Positions 10,390-20,469 of a DNA stretch of 38,577 nucleotides are shown here, piece after piece; position 1 is the stretch's first letter, and every line of letters begins with the position of its first letter. Under the pieces are notes generated by a model. That model had not been told where the DNA came from and searched no databases. It saw only the letters and a list, made by a program, of their open reading frames with translations. The position numbers were made by a program, and so were the translations under genes. The DNA is from Helochares maculicollis (taxonomy: Eukaryota; Arthropoda; Insecta; Coleoptera; Hydrophilidae), in the NCBI GenBank assembly GCA_033557835.1, contig JAWQRO010000461.1:1-38577 (forward strand), read 5' to 3'.

Positions 10390-10891
10390 ATTCTGATCAC
10401 CGAAACAAGAGAGTCTCTGCCCTCTCAGCCTATGAGCTTTTATTATTGGTATTATGCTGGGTTCTATAAACTGCTCTCTTAGTTCTGCATTTGTTTTTTT
10501 GCATCCTACACCATACATCATTTTCTCACAGAATATTCTTTTAGTACCTTCCGCTCACAAACTTCAAATCACTTCTACTTCGTCCTGGTCATTGTCGATG
10601 TTTGACATGTTTGTGACTACCAGAATTATTAGAGTTTTCCGGATGCTAATCTTTGCACTAGATTTGTTTTTTCTTCATAGTAGTTTATTTAGAGCAGGTA
10701 TATAACGGTCTCCAGGCACTATTTTTCTTTGGATCTCTTCTTCGTTGTCCAGATTACGTGAAAATACTGTTTCTGGTTAGTCGAATTTCTCTACATTTTG
10801 AAAGTTTTTTCTGCACTGTGGATACCTCCAGATATTTTCCGTTGGGAAATTTCTTGCCTGGCCAGTCCGTGCATTTTGCTTTTGCCTAGTA
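10390..10891 (-). pseudogene. LINE reverse transcriptase tail, split by a transposon
   Basis: Minus-strand translation with frame changes gives FQNVEKFD, RNLDNEEEIQRKI, then SAKISIRKTLIILVVTNMS, CGC-type and NAELREQF segments, and IIKAHRLRG. This order matches the non-LTR element region that reads F-x-Y-LG, EI-x-x-RI, YKTLI-P-VTYG-E-W, FERK-LR-I-GP, and IKA-RL-WLGH after the reverse transcriptase palm. Internal stops show it is dead. The upstream end in its own direction is interrupted by a 457-bp mariner derivative. A short matching remainder continues at 11351. Confidence 0.65.
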
Positions 10892-11348
10892 CTACTGTGA
10901 TCAAAAAGTAAGGTGAATTTGTTTATAAAATGTAATTTTTTCATTAATTCTTTCATTGATGGTCGTCAAGAGCGCGGTTCGTCTTGAACGCGTTCTCGGT
11001 CCGCTTTGAACTCGTTGTACAACTTACAAATGTTTTTTTTGTGCAATAGTTTGATGACCAAAGGCCTTCCGCAACAGTTTCAAAGTATCCGCACAAGAAT
11101 ATTCGCTTCGCAAACAACATTTGATGCAAGTTCTTTGCTCAGCAAAATCACCCATTGTTAATATCGAAAAATTCACTTTTGGTTGTTTACAAAAACACGT
11201 GTAAGTTGGAGATAATTAAAGCCGTTGACAAACAGACACTTGGCAAATGCTATAGAGAGTCCTAGCAACATAGGAAAAAAATTTACCTGCCTTCCTAATG
11301 CCCAGGAGTTTTAAATGACGATTTCACCTTACTTTTTGATCACAGTTG
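10892..11348 (-). mobile_element. internally deleted mariner (457 bp) with intact TIRs, family IV
   Basis: Left end CTACTGTGATCAAAAAGTAA and right end, read inward, CAACTGTGATCAAAAAGTAA match over more than 25 bp, and TA flanks both sides (10890-10891 and 11349-11350). Only the first part of the transposase and the two ends remain, so it is a non-autonomous deletion derivative that could once have been moved by a full-length relative. The same terminal repeat occurs at 13380. It sits inside a LINE fragment. Confidence 0.9.
10957..11155 (-). pseudogene. N-terminal stub of family IV transposase
   Basis: From ATG 11155 the minus strand reads MGDFAEQRTCIKCCLRSEY, then CADTLKLLRKAFG and, after a one-base frame slip in an A run, YNEFKADRERVQDEPRS-x-RPS. 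This is the paired helix-turn-helix region of mariner-type transposases whose linker reads GR-x-x-x-(E/D)D-x-R-x-GRPSTS. The DDE catalytic domain is entirely missing, removed by the internal deletion. Confidence 0.8.
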
Positions 11349-11350
11349 TA

Positions 11351-11430
11351 TGTGAGTCCCTAGCTTTTTAATTTTCTTGAGGGCACAATTACCTATACCA
11401 ATTTTGGAGAAGCAGTTTGCTCCTGTCAGC
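11351..11430 (-). pseudogene. probable continuation of the split LINE fragment
   Basis: The minus strand here reads an ALKKIKKLGTHIQ-like segment that would join, across the inserted mariner, to TKAKCTDW on the other side. Together they resemble the LINE region A-K-x-GL-x-IN-x-x-KTK. The match is short, so this is a moderate inference supported mainly by position. Confidence 0.35.
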
Positions 11431-12180
11431 TACTTAGGAACACTAGACCTAAATATACCATTTCACGGGATGCGGTAGTTATCCGTAACAACCCAACCAT
11501 CATAACAGTGCAAATTTTCAACCGTTCCAATTTCAAGAAGATTCATTTTTAAAAATAGTATATTTTTATATCTGCCCATAGTTTGTATGCACAGGCGAGT
11601 GATGTAACGTTCTTAAAAAAACAACAGAATTGTCAAATATCAAGCTAAAGTCAAACAATCATCTATTGAAGTAGGCAATGATGAACTACAAAGTTCATCC
11701 TTGACAACCTGATTTAATAATCGTGCAGCTTAAGTGTGAAGTTGGCGGTAGACTAATGCAGTTAAACCTTCTGTTTCGAAAAATGATAGTACTTTCCGAA
11801 CCACCCAATGCACATGACAAAACTACGCATCGAGGTCTGAAGAAAGTGACGTTTATTGAAAATCGGACAGGAATTTCTGTTTAACCCATTGATGTGTGAG
11901 CGAGACTGCCTACATCAGTGAATGTTATGATTCCAAATTGTCAGCAGCACGTCAACGGCAGTGCCAGCGGTAAGCAGAGCTGTTCTGCGCGCCGCAGCGG
12001 CATCGCCAATTAGAGCGGTATCGATAACTAGACCACGATCGCTGGGCAGCAGTTCTTATCGCAGCGCAGCGACCACCACGGTAGGGTGCGATGCTGGGCG
12101 ATGCGAGACGATGTTTCAAGACGACACGAAACGCGATGCGACGTGTCGATTTGCGAGCACATCCAATTCCAGTTTCCGAT

Positions 12181-12215
12181 TGTCCGACATCGGACAGCTT
12201 CAGCTTCAGCTGAAG
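12181..12215. promoter_or_regulatory. paired palindromes with an E-box
   Basis: TGTCCGACATCGGACA (12181-12196) is an inverted repeat with 7-bp arms and a 2-bp centre. Eight bases on, CTTCAGCTGAAG (12204-12215) is a perfect 12-bp palindrome with a CAGCTG E-box at its core. Closely spaced dyads upstream of a donor-like site suggest transcription factor binding, but no factor can be named from sequence alone. Confidence 0.3.
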
Positions 12216-12657
12216 AGCGGCCGAGAGTAGAATTGAGTAGAGAAGAGAGGAGAAGAAAGAAGGTAAGGGGGGAATGCCCTGATCGTACTCACACTGACAC
12301 AGGCACAAACGCACTTGCAAAAAATATATCCATTGTTTGAAGTTTATACTCCCTTATTAGGAGGTTGCATAAATTAACAAAGCGGTGCGGCATGAAGGGC
12401 ACAGTCACAATAGAGGTCTGTAACGATTTTATGTACCTTTGATATCTCCACATATAAATCTCTTTCGTCCAAACGAAACCAGAGATGATTTTTTGTGCGA
12501 AAAATATACTGTGTTGTTGTATTGTTGACTAGATAGATGTGATATTTATTGTGTCCAGCAGCCTCATAGAATGCGACGTCGTCCGCTAGAGTTGCATTTC
12601 AGCATTCTCCACATACATGAGTTTTAATGAGCAATCCCTCTAAACTCGGCCCCGGTA

Positions 12658-12694
12658 CCGCAACCGAACAGAACCCTGTTCTGTCCTGTTGCGG
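12658..12694. other. strong imperfect hairpin
   Basis: CCGCAAC and ACAGAAC on the left pair with GTTCTGT and GTTGCGG on the right, giving two 7-bp perfect helices separated by a symmetrical 3x3 internal loop and closed by a CCT loop. It lies in the GC-rich island. It could be a DNA dyad or an RNA stem. The pairing is seen directly; the function is unknown. Confidence 0.6.
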
Positions 12695-13379
12695 CCCCGC
12701 TAGACCTCGTCAGCCGAAGGCCCCGCTTTTTACATCAATGAGCGGCCTTCTTTGGACAGAAGCGTCTGTCTTCTTCAACGTCTGTTACTGACGGTGTTGG
12801 TGCTAGTGCTGCGGGGCCCGCTGCCGTTGCCGCTGAACGCTGCCGCAGCCGCAACCGCTGCCCCTGCTTCTTTTACGCTCTACAAATCCAACGCTGATGG
12901 ATAGATTTCTCGGTATAACTTACGGCCACGATCAACTTTGGTCTCTTTCCTTTTACAAGATGAGTTTTTACGGTGGCCCCCTTCGTCCGTCCGCGACCCC
13001 TTCGGCCGAGATCCTCATATCGCACCAGCGACGACGTGTGCGATGGACGTACGACAGTTGGCGATGACTCGAATGCAAGATCGCCGGTAAGGCCCAGCAG
13101 ATGAGGACGGAGTTCCAAGGAGAGCGGAGGGAACTGGACTGATCGATCGTATTGTTATGTCAATCCTGGATAACAGCATTTTAATTAAATTTATTTCACC
13201 TCTATGAGCTAGTCCCTTTCGGTTCTAATTCGTAGGCCCAATTTTACAACAACCAAATCTGGTTCGCCCCTTTAACCGAAATACAAAAAACAAATACACA
13301 CAACGAAGTCTTTACTTCCATATGAATGAATCAACGTACTTAATTTGATCGTTCTTTCATCAGCGGTTTTAAAGTAGCG

Positions 13380-13850
13380 CTACTGTGATCAAAAAATAAT
13401 AGGAAGGGCCAGCTGCTGCTCTAAAGTTCAATCATCCCTTTCAAAGTAATCCCCTCCAGATTTAATACCTCCTTAGTAACTGTTTCCCAATCATAGTTGC
13501 TGAAGTCAATTTCCGGGATGGTCTTCAAAACGTTCTTCAGTTCGTCATGTATCTCAGTCAATTGAGTCATAACGGTTTCCTCTGCGTTATGTGACTGACT
13601 CCAGAAGCTATAAGGAGCTAAATCAGGCGAATAAGGTGGTTGCGGAACGATTTGAATCGAATTTATGGCAAAATAGTTTCGAATAACCAATGCAATGTGA
13701 GAAGTAAACGCGAAATCAAGAGTTTTCCATCGTTAATTTAGACCGCTTCCGGCGAATAGCCTCACCCAATCGACGCATAACCTTCAAATCCTTTGTAGGC
13801 AGTTTGGCCAAGCGGAAGGCAATCATAATTGACCACACCACTACAATAGA
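13380..13850 (-). pseudogene. mariner family IV, C-terminal half with one TIR
   Basis: The left end CTACTGTGATCAAAAAATAA is the family IV terminal repeat. On the minus strand the product ends at 13421 and reads, toward the C-terminus: LRVMRR-like and IRRKRS segments, a degraded D2 motif (DFAFTSHIALVIRNYFA, where relatives read DNAP-SHT), IVPQPPYSPDLAP, IPEIDFSNYDW and GITLKGMIEL. The D3 position after SPDLAP-x reads Ser instead of Asp. A frameshift lies near 13690. The N-terminal half is missing. The segment from about 13692 on is also the first module of the composite array to its right. Confidence 0.7.
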
Positions 13851-16100
13851 AAACTCTCAACATCACTTTGAGTTTGGACTTTGGTATTATTTTCGACTTG
13901 CTGTGATTCTGAACTTGCTTTGATGTTGGACTGTGATTTTGGACTTGCTGTGTTTTTGGATTTGCTGCGATTTTGGATTTGCTGTGATTTTAGACCTACT
14001 GTGATTCTTAGCTTACTCAGATTTTGAACTTACTGCGATTATAGACTTGTTGTGATTTAGGACTTGCTCTAATTTCGTGCTGCTGCGGTTTTAAACTTTC
14101 TGTTGGATTTGACTCACCTTTAGCAGGATGTTTTCTTGGTTGGTTGGCCTCTTTCGTGTCATAATAATGTGTTTTCTAACGTTTTAGTAGCCAATCATTA
14201 TTGCATCACAGTCATTAACAGGACGCTCTTCTTCAAAGTGTTTATTTGTGTCCAAAAACGAAATGGGGCTAGTTTGAGGCACAAGTGGTCGTGTCTTGTC
14301 AATCGATGGTTTTGACCTTTACGGTATTTGCATTCTTCAGAATTCTTCAGTCTTTAACTGACAACCCCCTGTTTTTTGGCACAGCGTTCTTTGTCTTACT
14401 GTTGGATTTGACTAACCGTTAGCAAGATTTTCCTTCCGTTGGTCGGCGATTTCGCGTCGTAAACGCAAGTCCATGTCTCTTGCGTGTCATAATAATGTAT
14501 TTGATAACGTTTTGGTAGTCAATCATTTTAGCATCACACTCATTAACAGGGCGCTCCGTTTCAAAGTTTGTGTCCAAAACTGAAATGGGGCTAGTCTGAG
14601 GCACAAGTGGTCGTGTCTTGTGCAATGTGAGAAATAAACGCGAAATCATGAGTTTTCCATTGATAATTCAGACCGCTTCCGGCGAATAGCTACACCCAAA
14701 CGACGCATAACCCTCAAATTCTTTGTGGGCAGTTTGGCCAAGCGGAAGGCAATCATAATTGACCACACCACTACAATAGAAACATTATCAAGATCACTTT
14801 GAGTTTGGACTTTGGTATTCTTTTGGACTTGCTGTGATACTGAACTTGCTCTGATCTTGGACTGTGACTTTGGACTTGCTGTGATTTTGGATTTGCTGTG
14901 ATTTTAGACCTACTGTGATTTTTAGATATCTGAGATTTTGGACTTACTGTGACTATGGACCTGCTGTGACTTAGGACTTGATCTAATTTCGTGCTTGCTG
15001 AGGGTTTAATCTTGCTGTTTGATTTGACTCAACTTTAGCATGATTTTCCTTCCGTTGGTCGGCGGTTTCGCGTCATAAACGCAAGTCCATGTCTCTTACG
15101 TGTGATAATAATGTATTTGATAACGTTTTGGTAGCCAATCATTTTTGCATCACACTCATTAACAGGACGCTCTTTTTCACAGTTTGTGTCCAAAACCGAA
15201 ATGGGGTTAGTCTGTGGCACAAGTGGTCGTGTCTTGTGCAATGTAAGAAGTAAACGTGAAATCAAGAGTTTTCCATTGATACTTCAGACCGCTTCCGACA
15301 AATAGTCTCGCCCAAACGACGCATAACCCTCAAATTCTTTGTGGGCAGTTTGGCCAAGCGGAAGGAAATTATAATTGACCACACCACTACCATAGAAAAC
15401 TGTCAAGATCACTTTGAGTTTGGACTTTGGTATTCTTTTGGACTTGCTGTGATTCTGAGCTTGCTCTGATGTTGGACTGTGATTTTGGACTTGCTGTGAT
15501 TTTCGATTTGCTGTGATTTTAGACTTACTGTGATTCTTAGCTTACTCAGATTTTGAACTTACTGCGATTATAGACTTGCTGTGATTCTGAACTTGCTCTG
15601 ATGTTGGACTGTGATTTTGGACTTGCTGTGATTTTGGATTTGCTGTGATTTTGGATTTGCTGTGATTTTGGATTTGCTGTGATTTTGGATTTGCTGTGAT
15701 TTTGGATTTGCTGTGATTTTAGACCTACTGTGATTCTTAGCTTACTCAGATTTTGAACTTACTGCGACTATAGACTTGTTGTGATTTAGGACTTGCTCTA
15801 ATTTCGTGCTGCTGCGGTTTAAATTTTCTTTTGGACTTGACTCACCTTTAGCACGATGTTTCCTTGGTTGGTTTCTTTCGTGTCATAATAATGTGTTTGC
15901 TAACGTTTTAGTAGCCAATCATTATTGCATCACAGTCATTAACAGGACGCTGTTCTTCAAAGCGTTTGTTTGTGTCCAAAAACGAAATGGGGCTAGTCTG
16001 CGGCACAAGTGGTCGTGTCTTGTCAATCGATGGTTTTGACCCTAACGATATTTGCATTCTCAGAATTCTTCAGTCTTTAACTGACAACCCCCTGTTTTTT
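13692..16100. repeat. composite higher-order array with transposase pieces
   Basis: Three modules recur in order. Module a is a mariner family IV transposase piece (LAKLPTKNLRVMRRLG and IRRKRS on minus) at 13692, 14622 and 15238. Module b is a 17-bp minisatellite at about 13872-14105, 14800-15030 and 15415-15840. Module c contains GTGTCATAATAATG, CATTAACAGGACGCTC and GGCACAAGTGGTCGTGTCTTG-like sequence at about 14110, 14396, 15015 and 15825. The a-to-a distance is 930 bp, then 616 bp; the longer step includes an extra c module. Minus-strand 76-codon frames in module c (14419-14649, 15035-15265) are near copies of each other. I do not recognise their product, so they may be shadows. Confidence 0.85.
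15415..15840. repeat. 17-bp minisatellite, expanded block
   Basis: Unit CTGTGATTTTGGATTTG and variants (GGACTTG, AGACCTA, TCTTAGCTTA). Five consecutive near-identical units lie around 15625-15720, so local expansion there is recent. Two shorter, more degenerate blocks of the same unit lie at 13872-14105 and 14800-15030. Confidence 0.85.
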
Positions 16101-17269
16101 GGCACTAAATCCTTAACGCGACGGTCTCTTAGCGTTCTTTGTGCAATTTATACCAATCAAAAGCACTAAATAGTTTTTGTCACTAAATGCCTTTTGCAAC
16201 ATTTTAGAAGCTGAAATTCCACTTTGCCTACTGCAAGTTCTTCGCTGGACCGTCGCAATCATTCTACAAAGTATAAAAATCAGCAGAGACACTCCCGATT
16301 TTTCGTCTGAAGCTCGATGATGTACGTAAACTTTGAATGACGGCTACGTGATCCGCGCTCGCACTAAAGCTAACTATCAGAAGCAATAACAATAATAATA
16401 ACAGCAATAGAAACGGCAGTGACGGCAATAAAATTTAAACAGCGTAAAAAATGCGCGGGAAGCCTGAGGGTGCATTGTGTCATGTAAATCTAATTGATCG
16501 TGTTAGTCAGGTGGATTGAGAGTTCCGTTTAATTACACACGTTTGCGGTTGGGGTGTTGATTTATAGGGCAGTTAGAAGTCTCATAAACAGCACATGGGC
16601 CAGCCGGAATGCCTTCTGTCATATTTGATGGCCCATGCCGCATTCTTGCCCTTAGTGAATAAACCCACTTTCATTAGACCTCACTTGCCCGGAAAAAACC
16701 GATGTGTTGGCGTCGAAGCCTTTTTATGAATGAAATTCTCGGATGGACTGATGTAATGGGTGTGATGGAACGCCGCGCCGCTACGGAAATAAAACAGGAT
16801 GTCGCATCGAGGCGACCCGGAAGATAATAATTTTGCGATTTAAGTCGATAAATTTATTGATATTCATTTTTAAAAATCTGGATTGCCCCTGTTCGACATC
16901 CTGGTATACGTTTACGTACAGCATAAAAGTACCATCGGATATGTATGTCGTGCCGTCAAGGATTTGTAGTTAACAGTGTTAAATTCAATAGATGATAGGT
17001 GATATTGTCTTGATATTTAGCTCTTCAGGTTCTGTGTTAAAATGTTACATACCTCATCTCGGCAAAGAAATGATTGTATTTTCTAAAAAATATTAAAAAC
17101 ATCTTTTAAAAATTAGTTTTGTTGGAAATGAAACGCTCTTATTCTTGTGTAGAACTATTGCAAGGTAGCCTGCGCAAAATATTAGTAGTAGGGTTAGTCT
17201 TAATAAACAGCAGAGTTTATAAAATTGGTTCTCCAAATTTCGATCGGGTTTTTTGATCTCACAAATGGG
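16101..17269. other. unique region, no recognised gene
   Basis: The first part (16280-16830) is GC-richer, with an AAT/AAC microsatellite-like run at 16385-16410 and a long-range inverted repeat at 16594-16637. After 16840 it becomes AT-rich. No open frame longer than about 70 codons and no transposon motif were seen until the mariner relic at 17270. Confidence 0.4.
16594..16637. other. inverted repeat CATGGGCCA / TGGCCCATG
   Basis: Perfect 9-bp arms (16594-16602 and 16629-16637) separated by 26 bases. They lie in a GC-richer single-copy stretch without transposon signatures. This could be chance, a dyad-type protein site or an RNA stem. Confidence 0.45.
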
Positions 17270-17740
17270 CACGTGGTCGTCCAGAATTAAAAGTCAAGCT
17301 AAAGGTCACTGCCGAGCCAGATCCATTTCAGAGTGCTCTATAAATCAAATCGGCAAATTGGATAAATGCGTTTCTCATGAACCGAATAATGAGAGACAAA
17401 ATCGCTTGAAAGCTAGAAGTGAGATGTAATGACAAATAGATTCAATTTTAAAGCTCAGCACAATGGTTGGGCAAGGATCATTATTATCACAGCAGAAATA
17501 TACCGCAACAAACTGGCCTATAGGGCTAGATTTGTCAGGATATCTACTTCTAACTGACTGCATGATAACGCTAGACCACACGCTGCACAAACTACATTAG
17601 AAAAACCGCAAGAAGCTGTTAGAGTTCGAAATTCTTCATCATTCTCCATACTCACCAAACATAGACCCTACTGACAACCATTTCTTCGGCAAGTTTTTAA
17701 TAGAAAAATATCTTGCCGCCTAAACTATAAAAGTGTGTAA
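17270..17740 (+). pseudogene. mariner transposase relic (+), family V
   Basis: The + strand translation shows, in order, QIGKLDKCVSHEPNNERQNR (family: K-x-x-KWVPHEL), then a shrunken catalytic region with DSILKLSTM and TNWPIGLDL, a D2-like DHTLHK, and LEFEILHHSPYSPNIDPTDN followed by HFFGKFL (family: LPHPPYSPDLAPTDYH-F). In-frame stops and a large internal deletion remove D1 and the normal HDNARPH sequence, while the D3 position (PTD) remains. The region from 17745 leads into AT-rich DNA that may include its 3' end. No terminal repeats were identified. Confidence 0.6.
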
Positions 17741-17744
17741 ATAA

Positions 17745-18109
17745 TATGGGAGCATATTTTAATAAATTATACAACTCCATATATTTGCAAGTTAGTAGCC
17801 AGCTTCGCTTTTGAAAAATATAGTTCCAGTACTTACACTGTGTTCTAATAAGAAAACTAAGATAGGTTTTTATGAGTTTTGGCATTTTAGTACATATGAA
17901 TTTTGGAGTTTTTTTTTCTAAGTGATTTGTTAACGCATGCATTAAACACTGAGGCCTGTGCTTCCCCCATTTCCAGTCTGTAATGGAAAAACTATGTCCA
18001 CAACAAAGAAGTTTTCTTAACCAAACAAAGCAAGGCATCTCAGAACAACATAGGGTTGCAGGTGCAGGCCGATTTAACCATCAAGTTCCATCACACCAAA
18101 GTACGGTGC
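17745..18109. other. no gene seen
   Basis: AT-rich DNA between a mariner relic and the 61-bp satellite. Open frames up to 113 codons (minus, 17697-18038) show no motif and overlap the relic. Confidence 0.4.
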
Positions 18110-19880
18110 CCAAAGTTTGGTCCTTCGAGCCGGATTTTAAACAAAATATATCCAGTAGTTTGTTATAGACTCAACATTGATCATCCGAGCAGGATTTTAA
18201 AGAAAATACTTCTAAAAGGTAGTTAAGGCCCCCAACCATTGGTCCTTCGAGCCAGATTTTAAAGAAAATAGTTCTAGAAGCTACTTAAGGTATCCAACCA
18301 TTCGTCCTTCGAGCCAGATACTAACGAAAATACATCTAGTAGTTTGTTAAGGACTCAAAATTGATCCTTCGAACCGGATTTTAAAGAAAATACTTCTAGA
18401 AGTTAGTTAAGGCCCCTGAACATTGGTCCTTTGAGCCGGATTTTAAAGAAAATTCATCTAGTAGTTTCTTAAGGACTCAACATTGATTCTTCGATCCGGA
18501 TTTTAAAGAAAATACTTCAAGAATCTAGTTAAGGCCCCCAACCAGTGATCTTTCGACCAGATTTTAAAGAAAATACTTCTAGAAGCTAGTTAGGCTCCCA
18601 ACCATTGGTCCTTCGAACCGGATTTTAAAGAAAATACTTCTAGAAGCTAGTTAAGGTCCCCACCCATTGTTCCTTCGAGCCAGATTTTAAAGCAAATACA
18701 TCTAGTATTTAGTTAAGGGCTCCATATTTGTTCTCCGAGCCGGATTTTAAAGAAAATACTTCTAGAAGCTAATTAAGGTGTCCAACCATTGGTCCTTCAA
18801 GCCAGATTTTAAAGAAAATACTTCTAGAAGCTAGTTAAGGCCTCAAGCACTGGTCCTTCGAGCCGGATTTAAAAAAATACATTAAATAGTTTGTTAAGGA
18901 GTCAACATCGATCCTTCGAGCCGGATTTTAAAGAAAATACTTCTAGAAGCTAGCTAAGGTATCCAACCATTGGTCCTTCGATCCAGATTTTAAAGGATAT
19001 ACTTCTAGAAGTTAGTTAAGGCTCCCAATTATTGGTACTTCGAGCCGGATTTTAAAGAAAATATATCTAGCAGTTGGTTAAGGACTCAACATTGATCCTT
19101 CAAGCCGGATTTTAAAGAAAACACTTCTAGAAGCTTGTTAAGGCTCCCAATCATTGGTCTTTCGAGCCAGATTTTAAAGAAAATACTTCTAGTAGCTAGT
19201 TAAGGTTCCCACTCATTGTTCCTTCGAGCCAGATTTTAAAGCAAATACATCTAGTAGTTAGTTAAGGACTCAACATTGATCCTTCGAGCCGGATTTTAAA
19301 GAAAATACTTCTAGAATCTAGTTAGGCCCCCAACCATTGGTCCTTCGAACCGGATTTTAAAGAAAATACTTCTAAAAGCTAGTTAAGGTATCCAACCATT
19401 GGTCCTTCGGGCCAGATTTTAAAGAAAACAATTCTAGAAGCTAGTTAAGGCCCCCAACCATTGGTCCTTCGAGCCCAATGTTAAAGAAAATACATCCAGA
19501 AGCTAGTTAAGGACTCAACATTGTTCATTCGATCCAGATTTTAAAGAAAACACTTCTAGAAGCTAGTTAAGGCCCCTGCTCTTTCGAGCCTGATTTTAAA
19601 GAAAATGCATCTAGTAGTTTGTTAAGAACTCAAAATTGATCCTTTGAGCCGGAGTTTAAAGAAAACAATTCTAGAAGCTAGTTAAGATCCTCAACGATTG
19701 GTTCTTCGAGCCAGATTTTAAAGAAAATACTTCTAGAAGTTAGTTAAGGCTCCCAAGCATTGGTCCTTCGAGCCGGTTGTTAAAGAAAATACATCCAGAA
19801 GTTAGTTAAGGATTCAACATTGTTCATTCGAGCAGGATGTTAAAGACAATACATCCAAAAGTTAGTTAAGGACTCAATAT
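18110..19880. repeat. 60/62-bp satellite, about 29 units, trimeric higher order
   Basis: Each unit runs TCCTTCGAGCC, GATTTTAAAGAAAATA, a variable ten-base core, AGTTAAGG and a variable tail. Two main variants exist. Type A (about 60 bp) has core CATCTAGTAG and tail ACTCAACATTGA. Type B/C (about 62 bp) has the palindromic core CTTCTAGAAG and tail CCCCCAACCATTGG or TATCCAACCATTGG. Counting from the left, type A falls at units 1, 4, 6, 10, 13, 16, 19, 23, 25, 28 and 29, that is, mostly every third unit. This implies amplification of an A-B-C trimer of about 184 bp. One unit (24) is shortened. The array ends at 19880 in a sharp transition. Confidence 0.9.
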
Positions 19881-20196
19881 TGTTAGCACGGCCCCCAAAC
19901 AGGATTCTCAAGACGTGAAGATCCGGTAAACTCATTGCAAAGTAATACGAGAACAGGCGAAGCTTAGCTGTTGGGAAAGCGTACTGAATGAAATAGGAAA
20001 AGAAGAAGAGTTTGTGTGCATTTTCGTCCCTATTGCTTAGCAAAATGTTACTCGGCATGTTTCAAGATTTCTTAACTAACCGCATTATTCAGATTTGACT
20101 TTACACTCAAGACTCTTTAGTTTTTAACTGAAAATTACATTTCAATAAGTCCTTGTCGAAATCACAATTTACAATTATAACGAATGAAATTATTTC
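19881..20196. other. no gene seen
   Basis: Short unique stretch right of the satellite. A 72-codon minus frame at 19840-20058 begins inside the last satellite units and shows no recognised motif. Confidence 0.35.
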
Positions 20197-20255
20197 CTCC
20201 TGGGCATGGAACTCGCTACCTTTGCATGACGAGTCCAGTGACTCAACCTAACTCA
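20197..20255 (-). repeat. tRNA-like (SINE-type) fragment
   Basis: On the minus strand GGTTGAGTCACTGGACTCGT is followed by CAAAGGTAGCGAGTTCCATG, then CCCAGG. This resembles the promoter region of tRNA-derived SINEs: an A-box-like GGTT-x-AGTCACTGGA, an anticodon-arm-like segment, and a B-box-like GCGAGTTC-x-AT with one mismatch in GTTCGA. The left acceptor and D-arm region is poorly preserved and no cloverleaf can be completed, so it is not an intact tRNA gene. It is probably a truncated SINE head or tRNA pseudogene. Confidence 0.4.
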
Positions 20256-20469
20256 ACTTATACCTGATATATGCTAGTGTGAAGATAGAGTTTTGAAATC
20301 TCTCCCAGTTTTGCCTATTTGTAGCTTGATAACAAGGTTCAATGTTCGCACCACAATAATTTATTACTCAAAAACCGTCCCAGTGCTTCGTTCATTTTGA
20401 AATTTCGTTTGCAAGAAGTTTTCACGCGTGCAAGAAAATTTTACTCAGACGCTCCACTTACACACCTCG

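Larger units (their letters stand above)
11431..13379. other. unique region with GC-rich islands
   Basis: AT-rich to about 11930, then GC- and CpG-rich at 11940-12260 and 12640-13140. Short open frames on both strands (up to 122 codons on minus, 11952-12320) have no recognisable domain and are Arg/Ser rich as expected from composition. A splice-donor-like AAG|GTAAGG occurs at 12260, so 12040-12259 could be a noncoding first exon. That is speculative. Palindromes are listed separately. Confidence 0.35.

Noticed and set aside
18110..19880. Possible CRISPR-like array
   Set aside because: The 60/62-bp units adjoin directly without unique spacers, and the host is eukaryotic. It is a satellite.
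20197..20255. Functional tRNA gene
   Set aside because: No complete cloverleaf can be drawn and the B box has a mismatch. Only a tRNA-like fragment is supported.
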